From positions 930,001-994,000 of the forward strand of contig CAVUZG010000004.1 of the NCBI GenBank assembly GCA_963745945.1: DNA of 64,000 nt. The letters are read 5' to 3'. A program made the position numbers and the translations under genes. Of this stretch, positions 25,692 to 34,388 are shown in pieces (positions within the stretch are counted from its first letter, which is position 1; each line of letters starts with the position of its first letter). Under the pieces are notes generated by a model that worked only from the letters and a program-made list of their open reading frames with translations, was not told the origin of the DNA and searched no databases. The stretch is from DATFVA01 sp963745945. Its GTDB lineage: Bacteria > Bacteroidota > Ignavibacteria > Ignavibacteriales > Ignavibacteriaceae.

Positions 25692-25706
25692 ATTATTTAT
25701 AAATTA

Positions 25707-26120
25707 TTAATTTATTTTATGTAATATAATTTTATAATGCCTTGTGTCGGTATTTTGAAATAGAGTGAGATTATTCTTATTTGCTACATATTTAAATGGT
25801 CCAAGTAGAGACCAACCGGGATAGACTGCAGACGATGATTCTCTCCCATTATTAAAAATATAATTCCCATCATTTAATGAAAAATTTCCATTATCAGAAC
25901 TCATTCCTATCGTTGGTGATTCAATCTGAACGTCTTGTTCATAGGTACTATCTAAGAAATTAAAATTAACTGTACCTTTTTGAACGTAATTATTTTGAGT
26001 AATTGTATATGTCCCAGAATATCTTCCTTCAATAGAATAAATCGAGGGATTGTTTTCCTCTTTACAACCAACCAATAATAATACAGCTGTTGTTAAAAGG
26101 ATATTAATTATTTGTTTCAT
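25707..26120 (-). CDS. Small putative lipoprotein
   Basis: The 137-residue protein has a lipoprotein signal peptide with lipobox LLLVGC (Cys19), then KEENNPS. The mature part is beta-rich (GRYSGTYTITQNNYVQKGTVNF, ... HYKIILHKIN) and resembles a small lipocalin-like sandwich. No family is recognised. The ATG has a clear ribosome site (TTAGGAGAGTTAT). It is a minus-strand array gene, followed after 16 bp by the best attC-like site. Confidence 0.72.
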   Translation of the reverse strand: MKQIINILLTTAVLLLVGCKEENNPSIYSIEGRYSGTYTITQNNYVQKGTVNFNFLDSTYEQDVQIESPTIGMSSDNGNFSLNDGNYIFNNGRESSSAVYPGWSLLGPFKYVANKNNLTLFQNTDTRHYKIILHKIN

Positions 26121-26141
26121 ATAACTCTCCTAATTATTGCC

Positions 26142-26262
26142 TAAAGACTTTGCAAATAACCGGCGCCCGGCCTGTCAGCCACTGGTTGGGAACGACCAAC
26201 TATAAAATTTGTAAATTGCCAGATGCGAAAATGCTGTCGCCTTGAGCCATGGGTTATACTTT
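26142..26262. repeat. Degenerate attC-like spacer
   Basis: TGCCTAAAGACTTTGCAAATAA on the plus strand resembles the site end at 23346 (ACCTAACGATGTTGCAAAT), and CCGGCCTGTCAGCC shares CCTGTCAGC with the 52-nt repeats. The opposite end, GGGTTATAC, differs from the core by one base. No coding signal is seen. Confidence 0.35.
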
Positions 26263-26266
26263 TTGT

Positions 26267-26986
26267 TTAATTCTTATTAAGATTTATTTCGTAATCATAA
26301 TACCAAAACATTTTATTTCCGTTGAGTTTTACATTTATTTTATAATCAGCTTTCAAAGGCAAATCTAAAAGTGGCTTTTCATAAGCAAAACTGTCCTGCA
26401 CGGTATATTGAGGATTTAGAGCAAATATCCCACTTAAATATTTTAACGAATAAATATATTTTGAAGAATCTTTATAAAATTTATAAGTTTCAATCATTGA
26501 ACCATTGGAAGGATTTTGTTCGAGTGCTTTGTCATAGACGCAATAATATCCATTTAATTTCCAAGAACCATAAAGTTCAGTCGTATTGCTGCTATCTGAT
26601 TCAAAAACATTTACCGGCTTTAGTATAAGTTTATTATTTGCAATGTTTATATTATAGCTTATATACATCATTTGCATCCCAATATCGGCATTCGTTATAA
26701 TATCGGTAAAATAAAAATCATTCAAATATAAAATCTCATTCTCAATTTTATATGTTCCACTTCTTGTAAACCTTCCATAACTACGATAAGATTTGTCCCT
26801 AATATTCTCAAAATATATTGTATCAATAAAAGTTCCATTATTAAAGAAGGTTATTGAGTAATTTTCATTATTCCAATTACCTATTAATTCAATTGAAATA
26901 GGGTTGGTTAAATCATCTTTTGAACAACTTACAATAGTTAAAGAGATAATAAAAAGAATTAGTGATTTTATAATTATTGTTTTCAT
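26267..26986 (-). CDS. Putative lipoprotein, beta-rich, possibly lipocalin-like
   Basis: The 239-residue protein has a lipoprotein signal peptide with lipobox LTIVSC (Cys21) and SKDD after it. Two similar strand-rich halves follow: SIELIGNWNNENYSITFFNNGTF ... RSGTYKIENEILYLND, and ELYGSWKLNGYYCVYDKA ... SSKYIYSLKYL. The 'IGNW...F..NGTF' motif is typical of lipocalin-like or META-type lipoproteins of the FCB group. Function is unknown. Probable location: outer-membrane or inner-membrane periplasmic face. Confidence 0.75.
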   Translation of the reverse strand: MKTIIIKSLILFIISLTIVSCSKDDLTNPISIELIGNWNNENYSITFFNNGTFIDTIYFENIRDKSYRSYGRFTRSGTYKIENEILYLNDFYFTDIITNADIGMQMMYISYNINIANNKLILKPVNVFESDSSNTTELYGSWKLNGYYCVYDKALEQNPSNGSMIETYKFYKDSSKYIYSLKYLSGIFALNPQYTVQDSFAYEKPLLDLPLKADYKINVKLNGNKMFWYYDYEINLNKN

Positions 26987-27355
26987 TTCCCACCTATTTT
27001 TATAAAAGTAAAACTATCACTTATGTAGAATTATTTAATTGTGTTTTGGATGATAGATCGGAATATTATTCTCAACTATCATCCTGGCTAATTTGCTAAT
27101 TATGTCGCTAATTTTTTTATTTACTTATAGTTATTTTAAAATTACACAGTATTTCGAAGAAGATATTACCGAAAAAAAATCTCATATATCATCTTTGAAT
27201 AATCACCTGCTATAATCTGTGGTTAATAGCCATTTCTTCGCGGGTCCCTTATAGTTGCAAATCCTAAACATCACCCCGTGAAAGTTTAGTTCGTTTTTTC
27301 TTTAGCTAAATTAATTTATTCCTGTTAAATAGGCAATAATAAAATTAATTTAGAT
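26987..27355. other. Gene-free spacer with a 9-bp perfect palindrome
   Basis: GGATGATAG (27048-27056) is the exact inverted complement of CTATCATCC (27076-27084), with a 19-nt AT-rich loop. It lies about 60 bp upstream of the lipoprotein start and has no T run on either side. Near 27250 GCAAATCCTAAACATC recalls the attC-like ends elsewhere in the array. No gene is seen. Confidence 0.45.
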
Positions 27356-28075
27356 TCAGGCTGTACCGGGTTCAACCTTTGTTCCCCTGAACAAAAGCCA
27401 GAGTGTAAACACCAATTCACCCACAATACCGGGTACTGCTACAATTATCATGAATATCATTTTGTAGTCGGAATAGTTTGGCAAAAGAAAATTCGCAAAG
27501 CTGTCAATCAAATAGCCCGACGCTGCCATTAGTAGTAAAACACCAAGATATTTGGGTACAAATTGAGATTTAAGAATAAGGTAACTGATGAAGTAAAGAT
27601 GTACACCGAAAAATACAAGCGCAATCAGAAATCCATAATTATGACCATTGAGAAATAACAATGCAATTGCGTTAAGTTGATTGGTGTTAAATACATTCAG
27701 GAAGTCAGCACCGCTTAAAAGTATGATAACAAATAATAAATTAAGCTGGGTAATACCAAAAATTGCCACGTATACCAATCTGAACCACGCAGCGAGTAAA
27801 GAAAAACTTTTACTTACCGGTTTAAGTAAAATAAAAAGTGCCCATGCAATTATAATATCAATTATCAGCACAATCAGCCAGCTTACCATTCCGCTGCGGA
27901 ATAGCAATCCGTTCGACATAATATTATTTGCGGTTGCCTGTGCGTCACCGGGAACAAGCATTCTGTTGAAGACAAAAAAATTAGTGATTATGCCGAGGAT
28001 AAAAATTATTAAGTATCCAATCCCTGCAATTTTCGCTGCTTTATTTTGTGTAATTTCCGGAAAATGATTTTTCAT
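27356..28075 (-). CDS. DUF4386 family membrane protein
   Basis: The 239-residue protein has six or seven hydrophobic helices and the DUF4386 pattern: NKAAKIAGIGYLIIFILGII near the start, ANNIMSNGLLFRSGMVSWLIV, LLKPVSKSFSLLAAWFRLVY, and FFGVHLYFISYLILKSQFVPKYLG. Proteins of this family are integral membrane proteins of unknown role. It lies 25 bp downstream of the MDR gene on the same strand and is probably translated from the same mRNA. Confidence 0.86.
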   Translation of the reverse strand: MKNHFPEITQNKAAKIAGIGYLIIFILGIITNFFVFNRMLVPGDAQATANNIMSNGLLFRSGMVSWLIVLIIDIIIAWALFILLKPVSKSFSLLAAWFRLVYVAIFGITQLNLLFVIILLSGADFLNVFNTNQLNAIALLFLNGHNYGFLIALVFFGVHLYFISYLILKSQFVPKYLGVLLLMAASGYLIDSFANFLLPNYSDYKMIFMIIVAVPGIVGELVFTLWLLFRGTKVEPGTA

Positions 28076-28100
28076 TTCAACTCCTTATAATCTGTAGGTT

Positions 28101-29081
28101 TTAGTTATTATGATTTAAGGTTATTATAACATTTCCCTTTTTGTGTCCGTTATCCACGTACCGGTGCGCTTCAGCTATCTGATCGAACGGAAAGCTGCTA
28201 TCGATTACGGCTTTGAATTTTCCTGCCTCAATAAGTTCCCCGAGAAAGATCAGGTCTCTGGTTCTTTCCTTCGGAGGTCTCAATCCTGTCGCCATTATCA
28301 TTGCTTTCTTTTTGCTAAACATTGACGTCCGCAGGACCGAAGGAAATATTTTGAGTGTAATTGCTGCTTCCAGAAATCTTCCGTTTTGATTCAGGGATTT
28401 TTTGCATTGCTTAAAAGTTGTTTTACCCACCAAATCAAAAATAATATCGTAAGTTTCATTCATCTGTGTAAAATCCTCTTTCGTGTAATCAATTACTTTA
28501 TTTGCACCAAGGGATTTTACTAATTCTAAATTATTAGTACTGCACACACCGGTCACTTCTGCTTCAAAATAATTTGCAATCTGAACTGCCGCCGAACCAA
28601 CACTGCCGGAAGCCCCGATTATCAAAACTCTCTGCCCTTTCTGAATTTTTCCCTTATCTCTAAGGAATGGTAAAGCTGTTAAAAATCCGTCACAAGCTGC
28701 AGATTCTATGTAATTTGTGTTGGATGGTTTTAATGCTAGGGTTGCATCCAGTTCAGGCAGAACTAAATACTCTGTATAAGAACCGTAACCCGGAGTCGTA
28801 CCAAAAACCTGGTCACCTGCTTTAAACAATTTTACATTTTTACCTGTTGTTTCAATTTCTCCCGAAAATTCACTTCCGAGTATTTTGTTTTTAGGTTTTG
28901 TGAGTCCTGTATATAATCTCGAAAAAAATGGATCGCCTTTTCTAAATGTGCAATCAGTTGCTGTTACTGTTGTTGCATGAACTTTTATCAATACCTCATT
29001 GTCTTTTGGAGCCGGCTTTTCCATCTCCTCAATTTTAAGTACTTCAGGGGGTCCATATTCTTCATAGATAATTGCTTTCAT
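28101..29081 (-). CDS. Medium-chain dehydrogenase/reductase, second copy
   Basis: The 326-residue protein begins MKAIIYEEYGPPEVLKIEEM and is a zinc-free MDR enzyme with cofactor loop IGASGSVGSAAVQIANYF. It shares long runs with the copy at 20135-21118, for example EVTGVCSTNN-LE followed by a conserved GA-related DYTKED. In the second copy a Cys (SAACDGFLTALPFLRDKG) is where the first has NIAALTALQSLRDKG. It is probably the first gene of a pair with the DUF4386 gene. The ATG has a ribosome site (CAGGAGAAATATT). Substrate unknown. Confidence 0.92.
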   Translation of the reverse strand: MKAIIYEEYGPPEVLKIEEMEKPAPKDNEVLIKVHATTVTATDCTFRKGDPFFSRLYTGLTKPKNKILGSEFSGEIETTGKNVKLFKAGDQVFGTTPGYGSYTEYLVLPELDATLALKPSNTNYIESAACDGFLTALPFLRDKGKIQKGQRVLIIGASGSVGSAAVQIANYFEAEVTGVCSTNNLELVKSLGANKVIDYTKEDFTQMNETYDIIFDLVGKTTFKQCKKSLNQNGRFLEAAITLKIFPSVLRTSMFSKKKAMIMATGLRPPKERTRDLIFLGELIEAGKFKAVIDSSFPFDQIAEAHRYVDNGHKKGNVIITLNHNN

Positions 29082-29443
29082 TCAATATTTCTCCTGATTT
29101 TTTAATTTAATTTTAAGCACAATAAACTGTACTCGGGGATACACCGACTTTGGTTATGTAATAACCAGTCATTCCATACCGGTGCATTCCACATAGTATA
29201 CTTCGTGCGGGATTCAATTATAAAGATTAAATAGGGGAGATAGAAGTTGTTCCCGCTGACTTAAAGTTATCGTCCTTACTACCACCTCAAATTAATTTGA
29301 CAGAAAAAGAATAAGTGGCGATAAGATTTAATTCAGTTTTTAAACTTGTTATAAATTAGGAAAAACTTACAAATAATGAAACTGATACCTGTGGAATCAG
29401 TTAAATATTTTATGACGTTTTATATTTAGATGAACCTTTTAGA
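29082..29443. other. Gene-free spacer between the array and the T9SS cluster
   Basis: About 360 bp. I see no convincing coding frame, hairpin terminator or attC-like end. It separates the array from the C-terminal remnant of a T9SS cargo gene. Confidence 0.5.
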
Positions 29444-29710
29444 TTATTTCAGCAGCAGCATCTTTTTAACTAAAGATTTATTCCCTGACTCAATCTTATA
29501 AAAATAAATGCCGCTTGAAAAATTTTCAGCATTAAAAGAAACGGAATGAATTCCTGCTTTATTAAATTCATTGACTAATTCAGCAACCTGCTGCCCAAGT
29601 GTATTGTAAACTTTCAGACTAACAAATCCATCTTCAGGAATAGTGTAGCTTATTTGTGTAGTTGGGTTAAAAGGATTAGGATAGTTCTGGCTTAACTGAA
29701 ATTGTTCCAC
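29444..29710 (-). pseudogene. Detached T9SS C-terminal sorting domain
   Basis: An 88-codon frame encodes a complete type A sorting domain: LSQNYPNPFNPTTQISY, FVSLKVYNTLGQQVAELV, and the ending SGIYFYKIESG ... KMLLLK. It has no signal peptide, and its formal GTG start lies inside the domain's leader (EAVEQFQLS). Upstream, in mixed frames, linker sequence connects it to the propeller gene at 29941-31881. It is the missing end of that protein. Confidence 0.85.
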
Positions 29711-29940
29711 TGCTTCAACACTTACATTAACAATGATGAATATTCAAAATGTGCCGTTAAAGTCTATTTGCTTTAAGTCGGTAACTATAAGTTCCTGCAT
29801 TTAAGATTTTCATCTATTAAACTGATAACTATGTTTTTCAGTTGTTGTACCGAAACCATCAATAAATCCAACCCTCTCCCAAAATGCCGACTTCAGATCT
29901 CTGACTTCTGATCTTCTGAATCTCAACTTCAAATCCTTTA

Positions 29941-31881
29941 TTATTCGTCTCGGAAGCTGTTTCCCATTAAGAGTAACACTTCACTTCCAGATACAGAAGC
30001 ATTAAAGGAACTAAGCTCAACAGGAACTGCCTGCATTGTTCTGAAAATTCCCCTGGGAGTTCCCGCAAGTAAATGTTCCTGTGAATCGAGAGATAGTGAA
30101 GTGAATTGGTTCTCAGTCAGTCCGTCGCTCGTCAATTCAAAATTATCACCGTTATCATCAGATCTGTAAACTCCGCCTTGTATGTCATCGGATAATGCAA
30201 CATATATTTTCTGATCAGGGCTGATTAACAGATCTGCTGCAACTCCGGGGTTCCCGGGAATGATGGTAAGCTGTGTATATGTTGACCCATGATCGGTAGA
30301 CCTGTACAGCCGGTAATAATTTGAACCAGTATGACTGTATATCCAGAAAAGATCACCTGCATTATTAGAAGCTATATGGTCAATGTAACCCGTATAGGAA
30401 CTGAATGCTGTCCAGGAATCACCATTATCTGAAGACTGCCAAATACCGCTGAATTCTGTAGCCGCATATATTTTGCCGGAAGGATTACTTGTAAAATCTT
30501 CTATAAAAATTGTAGGGGGAAGTCCTGTGTTCTGTTCAGTCCAGGTTTCACCGTAATCAGTCGAGCGGTAGATACCATCGTAAGCTGATCCTAAATAAAT
30601 ATAATCGTTCGGAGCTGCAAACAATATTCCGAATAAAACACTTATAGATAATTCGGACCAGCTGCTTCCTCCATCTGTTGAACGGTATACCTTGTTGTTA
30701 TCAGTAATTAAAAATATATAGCCATTTGATGTAGCTGCCATCTGTCTAACTGACCGAAGTCGGTTCGAATTACCGGGTTGTTCCCATGTGTTTCCTGAAT
30801 CAGTTGAACGATAAGGACCATTACGTGTACCTGCGAAAATATTATTTACATTATCAGCAGCCATTACATTAATTTCAATTCCGTTCATTCCTGAAACTTT
30901 TAATTCCCAGTTGTTTCCATCATCAGAAGAATGATGTACTCCCAAGTAACTGCCGCCGGATATCTGCCCTGATGAGTTGAACGCGAAGTTTGTTATTGAT
31001 ACTGAAGTATCGGTTTCTGTAAAAGTTTCACCATCATCTGTAGAGCGGTAAACACCAACATGGTAATAAGGATAGGTCTGGGTGCCGCCGATAAATAAAT
31101 GTCCTGCCGGACTAACACCCAGTGTATGTGCATCAACGGTAATTGGAAAAGTAAGCTGTGTAAAACTATCTCCGCCGTCAGTTGATCTGAACACTGCATA
31201 ACCGGCGGTAACATAACCGCTTGCATAGATGTAATTATTTAAAGGATTTATTGCTATATCGCTGGAAACGATAATGGGAAGTCCGTTTGTCAGTTGAGTC
31301 CAGGAAGCGCCATTATTTGTTGATCTGTATACCCCGTAAATATTAGCGGCAAAAACATAACCATTATTATCTATACGTATTTGCCATACTGCTGCATTAG
31401 GTAATCCGCTATTAACCTCAGTCCATGTATCACCGTTGTCAGTAGAGCGGTAAACAGAACCATTCCCGGAACCATCGCTTTCTTCTTCTGCGGCAAAAAT
31501 AGTCCCATCAGACTTTACAGCTATGGCATCTATTACAAAAAAATTAAAACCAACTTTCGTCCAGGTATTTCCTTCATCGGTAGAACGATAAATATCATCG
31601 TATAAAGTTCCTGCAAAGATTGTCCCGTTGGGGCTTGCAGCTATCGAATATATATAAGGATTACCTATCGAGGCGCTGCTTAAAGTCCAGTTTTCTCCAT
31701 CATTAGTTGATTTATATATTCCTCCGCTGATTCCCGCAAACAGGTTTCCGTTTGCATCATAGGCAACTCCCCTTATGTATCCGCCAAATGGTCCGTTTGT
31801 TTGCTGCCAGTTGATATTTTGTGCATACACTGTAATGGTAAAAACAGAGAACACAATAAAAAGAGAAAATATTCTTTTCAT
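29941..31881 (-). CDS. Secreted BNR/sortilin-type propeller protein, C-terminus lost by frameshifts
   Basis: The 646-residue frame has a signal peptide (residues 1-20) and at least eleven propeller blades with the ASP-box-like motif YRSTD.G..W (for example YRSTDEGNTWTKV, YRSTDNGDTWTEV, YRSTDGGSSWSEL, YRSTDYGETWTEQ). The Asp-box pattern is that of sialidase/BNR propellers, but here it probably serves binding or display rather than catalysis. The frame ends in SEVLLLMGNSFRDE where the family has VLLxWETASETNNKGFEIQRS. The lost linker and the sorting domain follow in other frames down to 29444. Without the domain the product would not be recognised by T9SS. Confidence 0.88.
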   Translation of the reverse strand: MKRIFSLFIVFSVFTITVYAQNINWQQTNGPFGGYIRGVAYDANGNLFAGISGGIYKSTNDGENWTLSSASIGNPYIYSIAASPNGTIFAGTLYDDIYRSTDEGNTWTKVGFNFFVIDAIAVKSDGTIFAAEEESDGSGNGSVYRSTDNGDTWTEVNSGLPNAAVWQIRIDNNGYVFAANIYGVYRSTNNGASWTQLTNGLPIIVSSDIAINPLNNYIYASGYVTAGYAVFRSTDGGDSFTQLTFPITVDAHTLGVSPAGHLFIGGTQTYPYYHVGVYRSTDDGETFTETDTSVSITNFAFNSSGQISGGSYLGVHHSSDDGNNWELKVSGMNGIEINVMAADNVNNIFAGTRNGPYRSTDSGNTWEQPGNSNRLRSVRQMAATSNGYIFLITDNNKVYRSTDGGSSWSELSISVLFGILFAAPNDYIYLGSAYDGIYRSTDYGETWTEQNTGLPPTIFIEDFTSNPSGKIYAATEFSGIWQSSDNGDSWTAFSSYTGYIDHIASNNAGDLFWIYSHTGSNYYRLYRSTDHGSTYTQLTIIPGNPGVAADLLISPDQKIYVALSDDIQGGVYRSDDNGDNFELTSDGLTENQFTSLSLDSQEHLLAGTPRGIFRTMQAVPVELSSFNASVSGSEVLLLMGNSFRDE

Positions 31882-31966
31882 GACTTTTCCTCCTTAATTA
31901 AGGATGAATAAAAAATATTTTGAATGCCTTCCGGCAGGTGAAGGTTATAGAGTTAAACCGGAGTAA

Positions 31967-33499
31967 TTATTTCATTAAAATCATCTTGCGCGTTTCTGCA
32001 AAACTGCCTGCGGTAATCCTGTAATAATAGATTCCGCTGGATAATTTACTTCCATCAAACTTAACTGAATATCTTCCTGCCGGTTTTTCTTCATTTACCA
32101 GCGTTGCTGCTTCTTCACCTAAGGCGTTATATACTTTTAATGTTACACGTAATTTGTCATTCCGTGCTTGGTCCGAAATCATATAATTTATTATAGTAAC
32201 GGGATTAAAAGGATTGGGGAAATTCTGACTTAAATGAAATTCATTCGGAATATCTACTTTTACATTTACAATAGAAGAGAATCCAAAACTCCCATCAAAA
32301 TCTGTTTGTTTTAATCTATATGAATAAGTACCTGCCGAAACTTTGTTATCAGTAAAAGAATATGCTTTCGGTTCTGTGGTTGTACCAAATCCTGCAATAA
32401 ATCCAATCTTTTTCCAATCAGACTTCTGATTTTTAACTTCCGACCTCTGAATCTCAAATCCTTTGTTATTAATTTCAGTGGCTGTCGTCCAATTTAAATT
32501 TACATTGATTCCGGATACAGTAGCAGAGAAAGATGTGAATTCAACCGGAACCTGAAAAATATCTCTCTGCCAAAGTCCCGCGCTTGTTGCAGCAAAAATT
32601 TTATTATCAAACGCAATAAGTTTATCAATGGAATTAATAAAAGTTAATCCATCGCTGAAATCTTCCCAATTTAAACCATCATCGTTAGTTATGTAAATTC
32701 CTGAACCGCCAAATTTTAATGCGGTGATTAAGACACCATTAACACGGATTATGCTGGAGCTGTAAGGATCCAGATTTAAGCCGTTGTTTCTTTCTACCCA
32801 GCTCACTCCATCATCAGTAGAAAGCCATACACCTCCAATCGCCCCGGCCCATAATTTTCCAGGCTCAGAATAAAACGTAATAGTATTAAGAAACGATAGT
32901 CCTGTGAGATCCTGCCAGGTATTCCCGCCATCTAAAGATTTATATCCAATAGGGTTATTGATTGATTCACGGGCGGCAAACAAAATTCCGTTATGTTCAG
33001 TAAAATTCTTAGCTTCTATCCCCTCACCGGAAACATTTGTTATTACCCAATTCTCTGCATTGTCAGATGAGCGGTATAAACCATTCCAGGCACCTGTAAA
33101 TAAATTTCCACTATATTCAAAAATTGATTCCGTAAATTCATAAAGAGCACCCGGACCAATTGTTATTCCATTACTTTTTTTAACCCAATTATCTCCGCCG
33201 TTAGTTGATTTATAAATCCCGTCTGTGGTAGCAACATAAAAAGCTCCGCCGGTTTCTATAACCTCGTATGTATCTTTAGACTGCTGGGAGATTAGTCCAT
33301 TACTAATTGACTGCCAGCTAATTCCATTATCAGTTGATTTGAATACTCCGCTGCCCACACTTGAGAGGTATAAGTTACCGTTGATCTCAGCAATGCTTCT
33401 TAAATAAACCTGCGGGGCGGCGCTGTTTTGGCTCCATTGTGCCCAGGCACTTGTGAACAAAACAATTACACTGCAAATAATTATTGAAGCTGTTTTCAT
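31967..33499 (-). CDS. Secreted BNR-type propeller protein with T9SS sorting domain
   Basis: The 510-residue protein has a signal peptide (1-20), propeller blades with the FKSTDNG..W / YKSTNGGDNW type box (residues about 25-310), the family linker (NWTTATEINNKGFEIQRSE, then FGTTTEPKAYSFTDNKVSAGTYSYRLKQ) and an intact type A sorting domain (LSQNFPNPFNPVTIINY ... SGIYYYRITAG). It is the whole version of the neighbouring gene at 29941-31881, so it shows what that gene has lost. It is probably exported by T9SS to the cell surface. The ligand is unknown. Confidence 0.93.
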   Translation of the reverse strand: MKTASIIICSVIVLFTSAWAQWSQNSAAPQVYLRSIAEINGNLYLSSVGSGVFKSTDNGISWQSISNGLISQQSKDTYEVIETGGAFYVATTDGIYKSTNGGDNWVKKSNGITIGPGALYEFTESIFEYSGNLFTGAWNGLYRSSDNAENWVITNVSGEGIEAKNFTEHNGILFAARESINNPIGYKSLDGGNTWQDLTGLSFLNTITFYSEPGKLWAGAIGGVWLSTDDGVSWVERNNGLNLDPYSSSIIRVNGVLITALKFGGSGIYITNDDGLNWEDFSDGLTFINSIDKLIAFDNKIFAATSAGLWQRDIFQVPVEFTSFSATVSGINVNLNWTTATEINNKGFEIQRSEVKNQKSDWKKIGFIAGFGTTTEPKAYSFTDNKVSAGTYSYRLKQTDFDGSFGFSSIVNVKVDIPNEFHLSQNFPNPFNPVTIINYMISDQARNDKLRVTLKVYNALGEEAATLVNEEKPAGRYSVKFDGSKLSSGIYYYRITAGSFAETRKMILMK

Positions 33500-33637
33500 A
33501 TCGATTTATTCCGATAAGCTGATAAACAAATTGCTTAAGCAGAGTCCTTTCACTCGCTCCAAAAAAATATTTCCTGTTAAAAGATTTTAGACTTATAACC
33601 TGTGAAAAAAAATAATGCAGGCGCTTATAACATTTTA

Positions 33638-34276
33638 CTACTTTAACAAAAGCATTTTCTGGGTCCTGGTTAAGCTTCCGGCAGTTAACCTGTAATAATA
33701 GATTCCGCTTGCCAACCCGTTTAGTATTGATGTATTAAAAACCATGGAATGATAGCCCGATGACTGGATTTCATTTACTAAGGTTACAACTTCTTTTCCG
33801 AGAGTATTATATACAATCAGGTTTACAAGACCAGATGAAGGAATTGTATAACTTATTACTGTTGATGGATTAAATGGATTAGGATAATTCTGGTATAAAC
33901 TGAATCCGGATACATTTATTTTCTCATCTTTAACTGCTGTAGGCGCTGTGGCGGTAATTGTACCTACCATTCCAAGTCCTTGGTGAGGAATGCAGTGATA
34001 ATTATGAATACCGGGAGAAGTAATTACAACACTGAAAACAGGCTGGCTGCTATTCAGAGGTGCATCCCAGACATTCTGTCCCGTCGTGCTATCGGATGTA
34101 GTTGTATGGCTGCCGTCAACCCAGTGCCATTCCACTGTATCTCCGACAACAATATCAACATTCATTGGTATGAACTGAAAACCGTTACTTGTAGCCTGAA
34201 CTATATGTTTAGTCTGAGCATTTAAATACGCTGTAACGAATAAGAAACAAACTGCAAACAAAAACCATTTTTTCAT
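33638..34276 (-). CDS. Secreted cupredoxin-domain protein with T9SS sorting domain
   Basis: The 212-residue protein has a signal peptide (1-20), a plastocyanin-like domain (about 25-110) and a complete sorting domain (YQNYPNPFNPSTVISYTI ... GIYYYRLTAGS). Type 1 copper ligands are present: His in DGSHTTTS, and the cluster HNYHCIPHQGLGMVG supplying Cys, His and Met. It may carry electrons outside the cell, or bind or oxidise a small target. A blue copper protein with T9SS tail would function at the cell surface, near the c-type cytochromes of this organism; that link is inference. Confidence 0.92.
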   Translation of the reverse strand: MKKWFLFAVCFLFVTAYLNAQTKHIVQATSNGFQFIPMNVDIVVGDTVEWHWVDGSHTTTSDSTTGQNVWDAPLNSSQPVFSVVITSPGIHNYHCIPHQGLGMVGTITATAPTAVKDEKINVSGFSLYQNYPNPFNPSTVISYTIPSSGLVNLIVYNTLGKEVVTLVNEIQSSGYHSMVFNTSILNGLASGIYYYRLTAGSLTRTQKMLLLK

Positions 34277-34388
34277 TATATCCTCATTTTAAATTTGATT
34301 TGTTATTTTTTGGAATAGCTAATAAAATCACCCTAAAACCGGATGATTTTATTATCTTTACTACATTAGTTCTCAAAAAAGGAAAAAG

